The notes under the pieces were generated by a model. That model searched no databases, was not told where the DNA came from, and was given only the letters and a program-made list of their open reading frames with translations. Positions 9,780 to 17,921 of a stretch of DNA of 64,000 nt are shown one piece after another. This DNA is from Achromobacter sp. HZ34 (GTDB lineage Bacteria; Pseudomonadota; Gammaproteobacteria; Burkholderiales; Burkholderiaceae_B): positions 62,001 through 126,000 of the forward strand of contig NZ_NJIX01000010.1 of NCBI RefSeq assembly GCF_002209485.1, given 5' to 3'. Every line of letters starts with the position of its first letter. Position 1 is the stretch's first letter. A program made the translations under genes and the position numbers.

Positions 9780-10540
9780 GTACTGACAAGCATCTACCTC
9801 TGGCTGGCGAAGTGGCGGTGGTTACCGGCGCCGCCCGCAACATCGGCCGCGCGATTGCGGTGGCGCTGGGCCGGCAGGGCGCCAGCGTGGTGGTCAATGT
9901 GCATACGTCCGCCGACATGGCCGAGGAAACGGCCGCGCTGGTGCGCGACGCCGGGGGGCAGGCGCTGGTGCATCTGGGCGACGTATCGCAGCCGCGCGGC
10001 GCACACGGGCTGATCGATGCTGCCGTCGCGCAGTTCGGCCGTATCGATATCCTGGTCAATAACGCTGCCGTGCGGCGCGAGTCCGGCATCGACGATATGC
10101 CGTGGGAGCAATGGCGCGAGGTGACCGGTGTGATCCTGGACGGGGCCTTCCTGTGCGCGCAGGCCGCCACGCCCTGGCTGCGCAAGTCGCCGGCCGGCGC
10201 CATCGTCAATATCGGCGGTATGTCGGCGCACGCCGGGTCGTCCGGGCGCGCGCACGTGATGGCGGCGAAGATGGGACTGGTGGGACTGACCCGCGCGCTG
10301 GCACATGACCTGGCTGACAGCAGCGTCACCGCCAACTGCGTGGTGCCCGGGCTGATCGACACCGTGCGCGGCCATTCGGCTACCGGGGCGCCGGCGCATC
10401 ATGGATCCCACAGCACGTTGCTGGGGCGGCGCGGTACCTCCGAGGAAGTGGCCGACCTCGTCGCCTTCCTGTGCGGGCCGCAAGCGCGATATTTGACGGG
10501 GCAAACCCTGCACGCCAATGGTGGGGCGTATCTAGGCTAG
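9776..10540 (+). CDS. SDR-fold protein with degenerate catalytic site
   Basis: 254 residues of the classical short-chain dehydrogenase fold: the dinucleotide motif TGAARNIGRAI is near the N-terminus, ILVNNAA follows, and the C-terminal dimer helix ends in the usual LTGQTLHANGGAYLG. The catalytic tetrad is not conserved. Aligning by eye, the helix-4 Asn position is Ile (VILDGAFL), the Ser position is Gly (IVNIGGMS), and the Tyr of YxxxK is Val (HVMAAK); only Lys remains. A His sits next to the lost Tyr. It may be a non-redox family member, a binding protein, or an enzyme using another mechanism. It is coupled by a 4-base overlap to the upstream transporter. Confidence 0.85.
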   Translation: MSTDKHLPLAGEVAVVTGAARNIGRAIAVALGRQGASVVVNVHTSADMAEETAALVRDAGGQALVHLGDVSQPRGAHGLIDAAVAQFGRIDILVNNAAVRRESGIDDMPWEQWREVTGVILDGAFLCAQAATPWLRKSPAGAIVNIGGMSAHAGSSGRAHVMAAKMGLVGLTRALAHDLADSSVTANCVVPGLIDTVRGHSATGAPAHHGSHSTLLGRRGTSEEVADLVAFLCGPQARYLTGQTLHANGGAYLG

Positions 10541-10652
10541 ATACCTGGTCAGGGCCGCCGATGGCGGGACGCATTCGGCAAGGTAATCTCGCCGGGATGG
10601 CCGATGGCTCGGTCGCGGAGCGGCGGACTGTCAATCCGTCGCTCGCTGCTTT

Positions 10653-11342
10653 TCAAGCCAGATCGAAGACCGCGCCCGCGCTTTCCAGCGCATGCGTCAG
10701 CGCGGTCATCGACTGCGCGTGGTAGGCATGGATGGCCTCGATCGCGTCGGCGGGACGATTCGCTTCGATCGCCTTCACCACGCGTTCGATGCCGTCCAGG
10801 ATCTGTTCGGGCCGGCCCGGCTGCAGGATGGCGTGGAACCAGATGCGTATCAGTTGGGAATTCAGCGTCAGCATGATCTGGCGCCCCGTCTCGTGCGCGG
10901 AGATGCGCCATATCTGTTCCCTCACCCGGCGGGCGGCGGCGCCGACTTCGATGGCGCTGCCCTGTGCCAAGGTCTGGCGCGCGGCCTGCAAGGTCTGGCG
11001 CAAGACCGCCTTGTCGTCCTCGCCCGCGCGTTCGGCCGCATGGCGGACCAGCAAGGTCTCCAGCGCGCTACGCACTTCCGTGATCTCGATGGCTTCCTTG
11101 GGGTTGATGCGGCGGACGTGCGCGCCCTTGTTGCGCTCGATCACGACCAGGCCTTCGCGCTCCAGCATGACCAGGGCCCGGCGCACGACATTGCGGTTGG
11201 TGCCGAAGCGTTCGGCATAGACCGACTCCACCAGCCGTTCACTAGGCAGGACAGCTTCGCGCAGGATCAGTTCACGTAATTTGGCGCAGACTTCGGTACT
11301 GGTCATGATGTCGTCGGATGTAGCGTTTGATGATCGATCCAC
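10653..11342 (-). CDS. GntR-family regulator, FCD domain
   Basis: 229 residues if started at the GTG at 11342, which directly follows the Bug gene stop codon and has AAGG 8 bases upstream. The ATG at 11306 is the alternative (217 residues). The winged helix contains ERFGTNRNVVRRALVMLEREGLVVI and wing GAHVRRI; a helical ligand domain follows with TEVRSALETLLVRHAAER. It is the last gene of a minus-strand run HpcH-like, Bug protein, GntR, so it probably autoregulates that operon. The palindrome at 13271-13282 is the likeliest operator (inference). Confidence 0.9.
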   Translation of the reverse strand: MDRSSNATSDDIMTSTEVCAKLRELILREAVLPSERLVESVYAERFGTNRNVVRRALVMLEREGLVVIERNKGAHVRRINPKEAIEITEVRSALETLLVRHAAERAGEDDKAVLRQTLQAARQTLAQGSAIEVGAAARRVREQIWRISAHETGRQIMLTLNSQLIRIWFHAILQPGRPEQILDGIERVVKAIEANRPADAIEAIHAYHAQSMTALTHALESAGAVFDLA

Positions 11343-12317
11343 CTACAGCCCTTGCAGCGATGGCGTGCTGGCCACGAGCTTGCGCCAGCGTTCGATATCG
11401 CCGGTCAGCAGTTTCTCGAAGTCCTGCGGCGTACTGGCCCGGGTTTCGCCGCCTGCCGCTTCGATCTGCCGCTTGACCTCAGGCATGGCCAACACCTTGC
11501 CCACCGCGCGATTCAAGGTGTCGATGAGCGCCGGCGGCGTACCCTTGGGCGCGAGGACGCCGTACCAGCTTTGTGCTTCGTAGCCGGGCACGCCGGCCTC
11601 GGCGATGGGCGGCACATCCGGGAACAGCGGCGAACGGCTGGTGCTGCTGATGGCCAACGGCCGCAGTTTACCGGCTTTGACCAGGGGCAGTGAGCTGACG
11701 GGGTTGGAGAACATCATCTGCACCTGGCCAGCAACCAGTGCGGTCACCGACGGCGTTCCGCCCTTGTACGGCACGTGCAGCAGGTCGATGCCGGCCATGC
11801 TGCGGAACAGCTCCGCGTCCAGGTGCGTGCCGGAGCCCAGCCCGGCGGAGCCGAAGGCGATCTTGCCGGGCTCCTTGCGGGCCAGCGCGATCAGCTCGCT
11901 TACCGAATGCACCGGCAAGGACGGGTTGACCAGCAGCAGGTCGGGCAAGGTCGCCACCAGCGATACGGGCGCGAAGTCCTTGACCGGGTCATAGGGCAGA
12001 GACTTCTTGATGGCGGCGTTGATGGCGTGGCTGCTGGTGACCAGCAGCAGCGTGTAGCCATCCGGCTTCGAATGCGCCAGCTGCTCCGACGCAATGAGCG
12101 TGCCGGCGCCCGCCACGTTCTCGGGAACGAAGGACGCCTTCAACTGGGCCGACAATTGCTGGGCCAGCAGGCGGCCCAGCATGTCGGAAGCCCCGCCCGG
12201 CGCCGAAGGAATGATGATGCGCACGGGGTGCGCGGGATAGCTGTCCGCCAATGCGACGGACAGCGGCGCCACGGACAACAGCGCCCAGGCGATAAGACGG
12301 CACAGAGAGGTACGCAT
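11343..12317 (-). CDS. Bug/TctC-family tripartite tricarboxylate-type binding protein
   Basis: 324 residues. A Sec signal peptide ends around SVALA before DSYPAHPVRIIIPSAPGGASD, the N-terminal hallmark of Bug proteins. Further family motifs are GTLIASEQLAHSKPDGYTLLL, DFAPVSLVATLPDLL, VPYKGGTP and FPDVPPIAEAGVPGYE. It is a periplasmic receptor for a carboxylate or related small molecule. No TctA/TctB membrane partners are nearby, as is common for the many orphan Bug proteins of Bordetella and relatives. The start ATG at 12317 has a strong GGAGGAG site. It lies between the HpcH/HpaI-like gene and GntR, on the same strand. Confidence 0.94.
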   Translation of the reverse strand: MRTSLCRLIAWALLSVAPLSVALADSYPAHPVRIIIPSAPGGASDMLGRLLAQQLSAQLKASFVPENVAGAGTLIASEQLAHSKPDGYTLLLVTSSHAINAAIKKSLPYDPVKDFAPVSLVATLPDLLLVNPSLPVHSVSELIALARKEPGKIAFGSAGLGSGTHLDAELFRSMAGIDLLHVPYKGGTPSVTALVAGQVQMMFSNPVSSLPLVKAGKLRPLAISSTSRSPLFPDVPPIAEAGVPGYEAQSWYGVLAPKGTPPALIDTLNRAVGKVLAMPEVKRQIEAAGGETRASTPQDFEKLLTGDIERWRKLVASTPSLQGL

Positions 12318-12401
12318 GGTTCATCTCCTCCGGTGGTTGCGTCCCGCGGCAGGCGGGCCTGGCTCTGGCTGCCAGTGTTTTCCTGCCACGGGGCTCCTGG
12401 C

Positions 12402-13199
12402 TCAGGCCAGTGTCTTGCGCACGTCGTTCAGCAGTGTCTTGGCGGAATTCTCCAGGAAAGTATCGGCGCCCTGCATCAGGCAGATGCCGATGCCATGTTC
12501 GCGCATGCGCTGGATGCGTGGGCGGATCTGCTCGGGCGTCTTGAAGTCATAGCCGCTGTTGGCCGCCACGACGATGCCGCGCGCGCGCGCCTTGGCGACG
12601 ATGCCATCCACCGCTTTCCAGACTTCGGGATGCTCGTATTGGAAAGGATGGCCCAGCGCCTGGCTGAAGTCCGTCATGGCCAGCATGATGATGCGCAAAC
12701 CGTCGATCTCCAGGATCTCGTCGATCTGGTCGATGGCGCTGCGAGCCTCGATATGCGGCACGAAGATGGCCATGTCCGACGCCTTGTTGTTCATCGCCGT
12801 GAAAGACGAGGTGGAGTCCGGATATTCGCCGGCGCCGGAACGGTGCCAGTCCTTGGAGACCTCCACGCAAACCCGCGCTTGTGCCGCCGATGCGATGGAC
12901 GCGCCGACGATGGGCACGCCCAGGCTGAACGCGCGCGCGACATCCACCGTCACCTGCATCTGGTCCGTGCCCGCCATCCACGGATTGGCGGCGACACGCA
13001 GCCAGGTTGTCAGCCCGGCCACCTTGGCGGCCTGGTTGATGTGGTCAAGTTCACGCCAGTCCATGGCGGAGAACATCATGTCGGGCCGCACGAAATCGAA
13101 GCCGCCGCGGGCGATGGTGGATACCCAGCTTGGGCCGCCTTTGAGCCATACGCCGATGGCCATCTGGTCGGATGCGAGTTTTTCAAAGAGTCGGGTCAT
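12402..13199 (-). CDS. HpcH/HpaI aldolase-family protein, catalytic His replaced
   Basis: 265 residues with the phosphoenolpyruvate/pyruvate-type TIM barrel of the HpcH/HpaI aldolase/citrate lyase family. The metal-ligand Glu (HIEARSAIDQIDEI) and Asp (AMTDFSQALG) and the substrate Arg (LRVAANP) line up with HpaI. The DGEH motif that carries the catalytic base in HpaI reads DMMF here, so the His is Phe. It may therefore use another acid/base or have changed chemistry. It is the first gene of the unit with a Bug protein and GntR. Aldol cleavage of a 4-hydroxy-2-oxo acid is the family default but not assured. Confidence 0.85.
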   Translation of the reverse strand: MTRLFEKLASDQMAIGVWLKGGPSWVSTIARGGFDFVRPDMMFSAMDWRELDHINQAAKVAGLTTWLRVAANPWMAGTDQMQVTVDVARAFSLGVPIVGASIASAAQARVCVEVSKDWHRSGAGEYPDSTSSFTAMNNKASDMAIFVPHIEARSAIDQIDEILEIDGLRIIMLAMTDFSQALGHPFQYEHPEVWKAVDGIVAKARARGIVVAANSGYDFKTPEQIRPRIQRMREHGIGICLMQGADTFLENSAKTLLNDVRKTLA

Positions 13200-13270
13200 G
13201 GTGGGTGTCTCCGGGGGGTTATGGCTCGTTTTGCGTACCTTAAATCCAGTCCTTTATGGAAGTCAACATA

Positions 13271-13282
13271 ATTGCTAGCAAT
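13271..13282. promoter_or_regulatory. Palindrome ATTGCTAGCAAT upstream of HpcH-like gene
   Basis: A perfect 12-base palindrome 72 bases upstream of the HpcH-like start, in an AT-rich stretch with a second short palindrome TTAGCTAA beside it. The TTG-N4-CAA core is of the kind bound by GntR/FCD regulators, and a GntR gene ends this operon. It is a candidate autoregulatory operator; binding is inferred, not shown. Confidence 0.5.
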
Positions 13283-13361
13283 CTAGTTAGCTAATTCTTA
13301 GACGGCAGCAGGCTGAAGAAAATCACTTGTAGGAATCGAAAGGATGAATTGCAGTTAAACC

Positions 13362-14258
13362 TCAGCGCCCATTCTTCCGTGCCTGCGCGATCAGCCAGTT
13401 ACGGAAACAGGCGACCTTGGCTTCGTCGGCGCGGTTGGCGGGGCAGACCAGGTGATAGCCCCTGGGACGGCGCAAGACCAGGTCGTGCGGAGCGATCAAG
13501 CGTCCATGCGCCAGGTCTTTCTCCAGGTAGCGCAACTGGCCCAGCGCCACGCCCAGGCCTTCGGTGGCGCATTGGTAGATGATGCTCAGGTCTTCGTAGT
13601 ACATGTCGCCGGCGGTGACACCGCGCTGGGCGCCGGCCAGCCGGATCCAGTCCGGCCAGTGTTGCGGACGGCGATTCGAATGCAGCAAGGGCAGTTCGAG
13701 CAGGGCCTCGGTCGTGCAAGGGGTGGGCAGGCGGCGCGCCAGCTCGGGCGCCAGGACCGGCGTCAGTTCGTCGCTGAACAGCAGGTCGTTGCGCAAGCCC
13801 TCCCACGGCCCATCGCCGTAGACGATGCCTATGTCCGCATTCTCGCGGGTGAAGTCCACGCCTTCCACCGCGCCGCTCAGGCGCACGTTGATGTCCGGGT
13901 GCGCCGCCTGGAAAGCCGGTAGCAAGGGAATCAGCCAGCGCACGAACAGGGTCGTGTGGCCACGTACGGTCAGCACCTGCTTGGCGCCCGTCGAGACCAG
14001 TTCGCGCGTGGCGCCGGTGATCTGGGCGAAGGCCTGGGTGAGGGCGGCCGCATAGTTCTCGCCGCCGCGCGTCAGGCGCAGCCGGCGGCCGCCCCGTTCC
14101 AGTACCGCGAAACCCAGCCAGGATTCCAGCGCCTTGATCTGATGGCTGACCGCGCCTTGCGTGATGTGCAGTTCCTGCGCGGCCTCCGTGAAGCTGAGAT
14201 GGCGCGCCACGCTTTCGAAGACCCGCAGGGGATTGAGCGGGGGCAGCAAGGGATTCAT
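13362..14258 (-). CDS. LysR-family transcriptional regulator (GcvA-like)
   Basis: 298 residues. The N-terminal HTH begins PLNPLRVFESVARHLSFTEAAQELHITQGAVSHQIKALE, typical of the GcvA/AmpR branch, followed by a periplasmic-binding-protein-like effector domain (VRWLIPLLPAFQAAHPDINVRL, ADIGIVYGDG). It is divergent from the class II aldolase/amidohydrolase/Bug operon starting at 14416, which it probably controls. A 15-base palindrome sits 3 bases before its own start codon, which leaves no normal ribosome binding site and suggests autorepression. Confidence 0.93.
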   Translation of the reverse strand: MNPLLPPLNPLRVFESVARHLSFTEAAQELHITQGAVSHQIKALESWLGFAVLERGGRRLRLTRGGENYAAALTQAFAQITGATRELVSTGAKQVLTVRGHTTLFVRWLIPLLPAFQAAHPDINVRLSGAVEGVDFTRENADIGIVYGDGPWEGLRNDLLFSDELTPVLAPELARRLPTPCTTEALLELPLLHSNRRPQHWPDWIRLAGAQRGVTAGDMYYEDLSIIYQCATEGLGVALGQLRYLEKDLAHGRLIAPHDLVLRRPRGYHLVCPANRADEAKVACFRNWLIAQARKNGR

Positions 14259-14260
14259 GT

Positions 14261-14275
14261 ATTAGATTTTCTAAT
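14261..14275. promoter_or_regulatory. LysR-type palindrome ATTAGA-TTT-TCTAAT
   Basis: A perfect interrupted palindrome of the T-N11-A class in the 157-base region between the divergent LysR gene and the aldolase operon, abutting the LysR start codon. Its place and form fit a LysR recognition site. Confidence 0.6.
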
Positions 14276-14415
14276 GGAGCGTTGAAATATTCTAGATGGT
14301 GTCCGGCGCGGCACATGCCTAAGATCGGTACCAGATGCCGCCGGTGCCATTGTGGGACCAGGCGGTCAGCCCCCAAACCATTACTTTTACTACGCTATTG
14401 GGGCAGGAGACATAG

Positions 14416-15210
14416 ATGAACACCCGATATGGCACCGATTTTCCGTCGCTACGCGACGAGGTCTCGCCTGAAGAGTGGCGCGCGCGTTGCGACCTGGCGG
14501 CCTGTTACCGGCTGATGGATCGTTACGGCATGACCGACATGATCTACAACCACATCACGGCGCAGATTCCCGGCAAGCCTGGCAGCCTGCTGATCAATCT
14601 TTACGGCCTGCTGTACAAGGAGATCACGGCGTCGAACCTGGTCGAGATCGACCTGGACGGCAATGTGCTGCGCAAGCCGGACACGGACTACGGCATCAAT
14701 CGATCCGGGTACGTCATCCATGGCTGTATCCACCGCGCCCGGCCCGATGTGCATTGCGTGATCCACACCCACACGCGTGCCGGCATGGCCATATCGGCCA
14801 TGCGCAGCGGCCTGCTGCCGATCACGCAGACGGCGTCGCGCTTTCATGACCATATCGGTTATCACGGGTTCGAAGGTCCGGCCATCGACCTGGCGGAACA
14901 GGAACGCCTGGTGCACGACCTGGGTGCCCACAACGCCATGATCCTGCGCAATCACGGGTTGCTGACGTGCGGCGCGTCCATCGCGCAGGCGTTCAACCTC
15001 ATGTACCAGCTGGAGATGTCCTGTCGCGCGCAGGTCGATGCCATGGCGGGCGGCCTGGAGAACGTCGCGGTGCCCGGCAACGAGGTGCTGGAGCGCGCCG
15101 CGCATCTGTACCAGCCCGGCACCCGCCGTCCCTATGGCGAACTCGAATGGCACGCGATGTTGCGCCTGCTCGATGCCGAGCCGGGCGGCTATCCGTCCTA
15201 CGCCGCCTGA
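14416..15210 (+). CDS. Class II aldolase/adducin-family protein
   Basis: 264 residues. It has the zinc-binding motifs of the fuculose-1-phosphate-aldolase-like fold: HTHTRAGMAIS in mid-protein and NHGLLTCG nearer the C-terminus, plus MTDMIYNHIT and KPDTDYGINRSGYVIHGCIH. The start ATG at 14416 follows AGGAGA. It leads an operon with an amidohydrolase (11 bases downstream) and a Bug-type binding protein. Many relatives are decarboxylases or aldolases for sugar acids or aromatic ring-cleavage products; the exact substrate is unknown. Confidence 0.9.
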   Translation: MNTRYGTDFPSLRDEVSPEEWRARCDLAACYRLMDRYGMTDMIYNHITAQIPGKPGSLLINLYGLLYKEITASNLVEIDLDGNVLRKPDTDYGINRSGYVIHGCIHRARPDVHCVIHTHTRAGMAISAMRSGLLPITQTASRFHDHIGYHGFEGPAIDLAEQERLVHDLGAHNAMILRNHGLLTCGASIAQAFNLMYQLEMSCRAQVDAMAGGLENVAVPGNEVLERAAHLYQPGTRRPYGELEWHAMLRLLDAEPGGYPSYAA

Positions 15211-15221
15211 GGGGAGCCGCG

Positions 15222-16124
15222 ATGAATGCAACCATGTCCACGCCGCGCGGGGGTGGCTCCGCCGTGCCGGCGCGCTATGCGGGCGCCTGCGATTGCCACG
15301 TTCACGTCTTCGATGACGGCACCCGTTATCCCTGGGATCCCATTCGCACCTATACGCCGGCGGCGGCGACCCTGGATGAACTGCTGGCGCTGCACGCACG
15401 TATCGGCGTCGACCGCATGGTGATCGTGCAGCCGAGCGCATACGGCGCCGATAACCGCTGCACCCTGGACGCGCTGGCGCGGCTTGGCAAGGCCGGACGC
15501 GCGGTGGCGGTGATCGATGAGTCGACTTCCGACGATGCCTTGCGTGCCATGCACGCGGCGGGCGTGCGCGGGGTGCGGGTGAACCTGGAGACCACCGGGC
15601 AGCACGATCCGGCCCATGCGCGCGAGCGTCTGTTCTGGGCCGCGCGGCGGGTAGCCGACCTGGGCTGGCATGTGCAGACCTTTACGAATCTGGCCACGTT
15701 GTCGGCACTGGCCGATGCGCTGCCCAAGCTGCCCGTGGCCTTGGTGGTCGACCACTTCGGCCGGGCGCAGGCGGCACAGGGTACCGATCAGCCGGGTTTC
15801 GCGATGTTGTGCGACGCAGTGGCCAGCGGGCGCGTCTACGTGAAGCTGTCCGCGCCCTATCGCATTTCGCAGCTGCCGGATTACACGGACGCCGCGGCGC
15901 TGGCGCGTGCGCTGATCGCCGCCAATCCGGATCGCGTGCTGTGGGGCTCGGATTGGCCGCATCCCGGATCGGCGGCGGGCAAGCCCAAGCCGCTGGACCA
16001 GATCACGCCGTTTCGCGCGGAAGACGATGCGCGGGCGATGGCACGCTGCCTGGAATGGGTCGCATCGCCGGAAGAGGCGCGCAAGCTGTTGGTCGACAAC
16101 CCTGCGCGGTTATACGAATTTTAA
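15222..16124 (+). CDS. Amidohydrolase family 2, LigI (2-pyrone-4,6-dicarboxylate lactonase)-like
   Basis: 300 residues, TIM-barrel amidohydrolase of the COG3618 type. The metal motif is CDCHVHVFDD, then YTPAAATLDELLALHARIGVDRMVIVQPSAYG, VVDHFGR and WGSDWPHP near residue 230, ending in the usual NPARLYEF. The overall order matches LigI, which hydrolyses a lactone in protocatechuate 4,5-cleavage degradation. The start ATG at 15222 has GGGGAG upstream and lies 11 bases after the aldolase stop. With the class II aldolase and a Bug receptor this looks like a catabolic unit for an aromatic- or sugar-acid-derived lactone (inference). Confidence 0.88.
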   Translation: MNATMSTPRGGGSAVPARYAGACDCHVHVFDDGTRYPWDPIRTYTPAAATLDELLALHARIGVDRMVIVQPSAYGADNRCTLDALARLGKAGRAVAVIDESTSDDALRAMHAAGVRGVRVNLETTGQHDPAHARERLFWAARRVADLGWHVQTFTNLATLSALADALPKLPVALVVDHFGRAQAAQGTDQPGFAMLCDAVASGRVYVKLSAPYRISQLPDYTDAAALARALIAANPDRVLWGSDWPHPGSAAGKPKPLDQITPFRAEDDARAMARCLEWVASPEEARKLLVDNPARLYEF

Positions 16125-16243
16125 GCACGAGCCGGGCGGCGGAGGCCCGGCGCCCGGTGCAGTTCGGTTATGCGCTCTCGTCGCTGGCGATTTGCTAGGG
16201 ACGAGGGACGTGTAGCCCAAATAATAAGTATCAGGAGACAACC

Positions 16244-17293
16244 ATGAAGATTTCCATGCGCGGTTCCGCCGCGCGTTCCGCTACGTCCATGCGTCCGCAC
16301 GCCACGATGCGCGCGGGACGGATCGCCGGCATGCTCGCCGGTCTTTTTGCCCTCACGGCGGCCTGTGCGATGGCGCCGGTGCAGGCCGCCGGCGCCTATC
16401 CCGACAAACCCATACGCATCATCGTGCCGGTCGCCGCGGGCGGCACGGTGGATCTGGTGGCGCGCCTGGTGGCGAAAGGACTGTCCGAGGAATTGCACCA
16501 GTCCGTGATCGTGGAGAACAAGCCGGGCGCCAGCGGCCTGTTGGGAACCCGCGAGGTGGCGCGCGCGCCGGCCGACGGTTATACCTTGCTGGCGGTCGCC
16601 AACACTTTCGCCTCGGCGCCGCAATTCGTGCCCGACGCGGGCTATGACCCCATCGCCGACTTCGCGCCGGTTACGCAGACGTGCCAGATTCCCATGGTGC
16701 TGGTGGCGAATCCCACGGTGCCGCAACGCACGGTCAAGGCGCTGATAGAGCGAGCCCGCGCGCATCCCGGCGAAGTGTCCTATGCGTCCTCGGGTGTGGG
16801 ATCGACGGGGTACATCGCGGCGGAACTCTTCAGCAAGCAGGCCGGCCTGAAAATGCTGAGCGTTTCTTACAAGGGAAATTCGCAGGCGCTGACCGACCTG
16901 GTGGGCGGACAGGTGATGATCATGTTCGACCAGGTGAGCACGTCGGGGATCTATGTGAAGGCCGGCAAGCTCAATGCGCTGGGCGTGACGACCACGACTC
17001 GGTCCAAGCTGCTGCCGGACGTGCCGACCATCGCCGAAGCGGGCTTGCCGGGTTTCGAGGACGATACGTTCAACGCCATCCTGGCGCCGGCCGGGACGCC
17101 CGCGCCAGTCGTGGCGAAGCTGCACGATGCCATCGCCAAAGTGTTGCGGCGTCCGGAGACCGAGGCGGTGCTGACCAAGCAGGGCATCGAGGTCAAGCCC
17201 AGCGAAAGCCCGGCAGCGTTCGGTGCTATCCTCAAGCGAGCGGTGGAAAAATACCGCGCCATCGACCACGAGACGGCTCCCGCGAAGTCCTGA
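16244..17293 (+). CDS. Bug/TctC-family binding protein
   Basis: 349 residues. It has a long N-terminal region with a twin of basic residues and a hydrophobic signal segment (IAGMLAGLFALTAACAMAPVQA), then mature protein beginning YPDKPIRIIVPVAAGGTVDLVARLV. Family motifs GASGLLGTREVARAPADGYTLL, VSYKGNSQALTDLVGGQV and LPDVPTIAEAGLPGFE are present. An AGGAGA site precedes the ATG at 16244. It is a periplasmic receptor, third gene of the aldolase/amidohydrolase operon, presumably delivering that pathway's substrate; there are no TctAB genes in the window. Confidence 0.93.
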   Translation: MKISMRGSAARSATSMRPHATMRAGRIAGMLAGLFALTAACAMAPVQAAGAYPDKPIRIIVPVAAGGTVDLVARLVAKGLSEELHQSVIVENKPGASGLLGTREVARAPADGYTLLAVANTFASAPQFVPDAGYDPIADFAPVTQTCQIPMVLVANPTVPQRTVKALIERARAHPGEVSYASSGVGSTGYIAAELFSKQAGLKMLSVSYKGNSQALTDLVGGQVMIMFDQVSTSGIYVKAGKLNALGVTTTTRSKLLPDVPTIAEAGLPGFEDDTFNAILAPAGTPAPVVAKLHDAIAKVLRRPETEAVLTKQGIEVKPSESPAAFGAILKRAVEKYRAIDHETAPAKS

Positions 17294-17330
17294 TATCGCG
17301 GCCTGCCGGCGCAATCCAAAGCGGGCGGGC

Positions 17331-17921
17331 ATGGACGCATCGATCTACTTGAGCTTTGACGACGGGCCCGGGCCTTCGACGCCGGCGCTGCTGGATGTGT
17401 TGCGGGCGGGGTCGTGCCAGGCGCTGTTTTTCCTGCTGGGTGCCAATCTGGAACGTGACCCGCTGACGGCGGTGAGGATGGCCCAGGAAGGGCACGTGCT
17501 GGGCAACCACACGTATACGCATGCACGGGCCGGCGACTTGCCGGAAGCCGCCTTGATCGACGGGATCAAGAAGACCGACGCCTTGATTCGCCAGGCCTAC
17601 CACGAGGCGGGTGTCGCGGCGCCCGCTGTGATTCCGCTACGGCTGCCGTATGGCCTGGTGGCGGATGATCCACGGGTGCACGTACTGGAGCGCCTGGGCC
17701 GGCTGCATACGGGGTGGACCTTGATCATGGACGACTGGCAAAGACCCGCGCCTTCCGCGCACGCTTTGCTCGATACCCTGCGTGCGCATCTGGTGCAGCA
17801 GCAGTTGCTGGAGGAGCGGGTGCTGGTCTGTATGCACGACAGCTCGCGTCATGGCGAAGCGCGGCCGGCGACGGTGGAGGCAGTGAGGATGCTGCTGGGG
17901 GACGCTTCGCTCAACAATTGA
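17331..17921 (+). CDS. NodB-homology polysaccharide deacetylase
   Basis: 196 residues, a compact carbohydrate esterase family 4 domain. Motif 1 is LSFDDGPGPST (catalytic and metal Asp), motif 2 GNHTYTHA (metal HxxxH), motif 3 LRLPYG, motif 4 around MDDWQ, and motif 5 VLVCMHDSS. It has no signal peptide, so it is probably cytoplasmic or acts on a small soluble sugar. The ATG at 17331 starts 37 bases after the Bug gene. Its last 73 bases overlap the convergent APH-type kinase gene. It could serve the neighbouring accessory block as an N-deacetylase, but that is only suggested by position. Confidence 0.88.
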   Translation: MDASIYLSFDDGPGPSTPALLDVLRAGSCQALFFLLGANLERDPLTAVRMAQEGHVLGNHTYTHARAGDLPEAALIDGIKKTDALIRQAYHEAGVAAPAVIPLRLPYGLVADDPRVHVLERLGRLHTGWTLIMDDWQRPAPSAHALLDTLRAHLVQQQLLEERVLVCMHDSSRHGEARPATVEAVRMLLGDASLNN

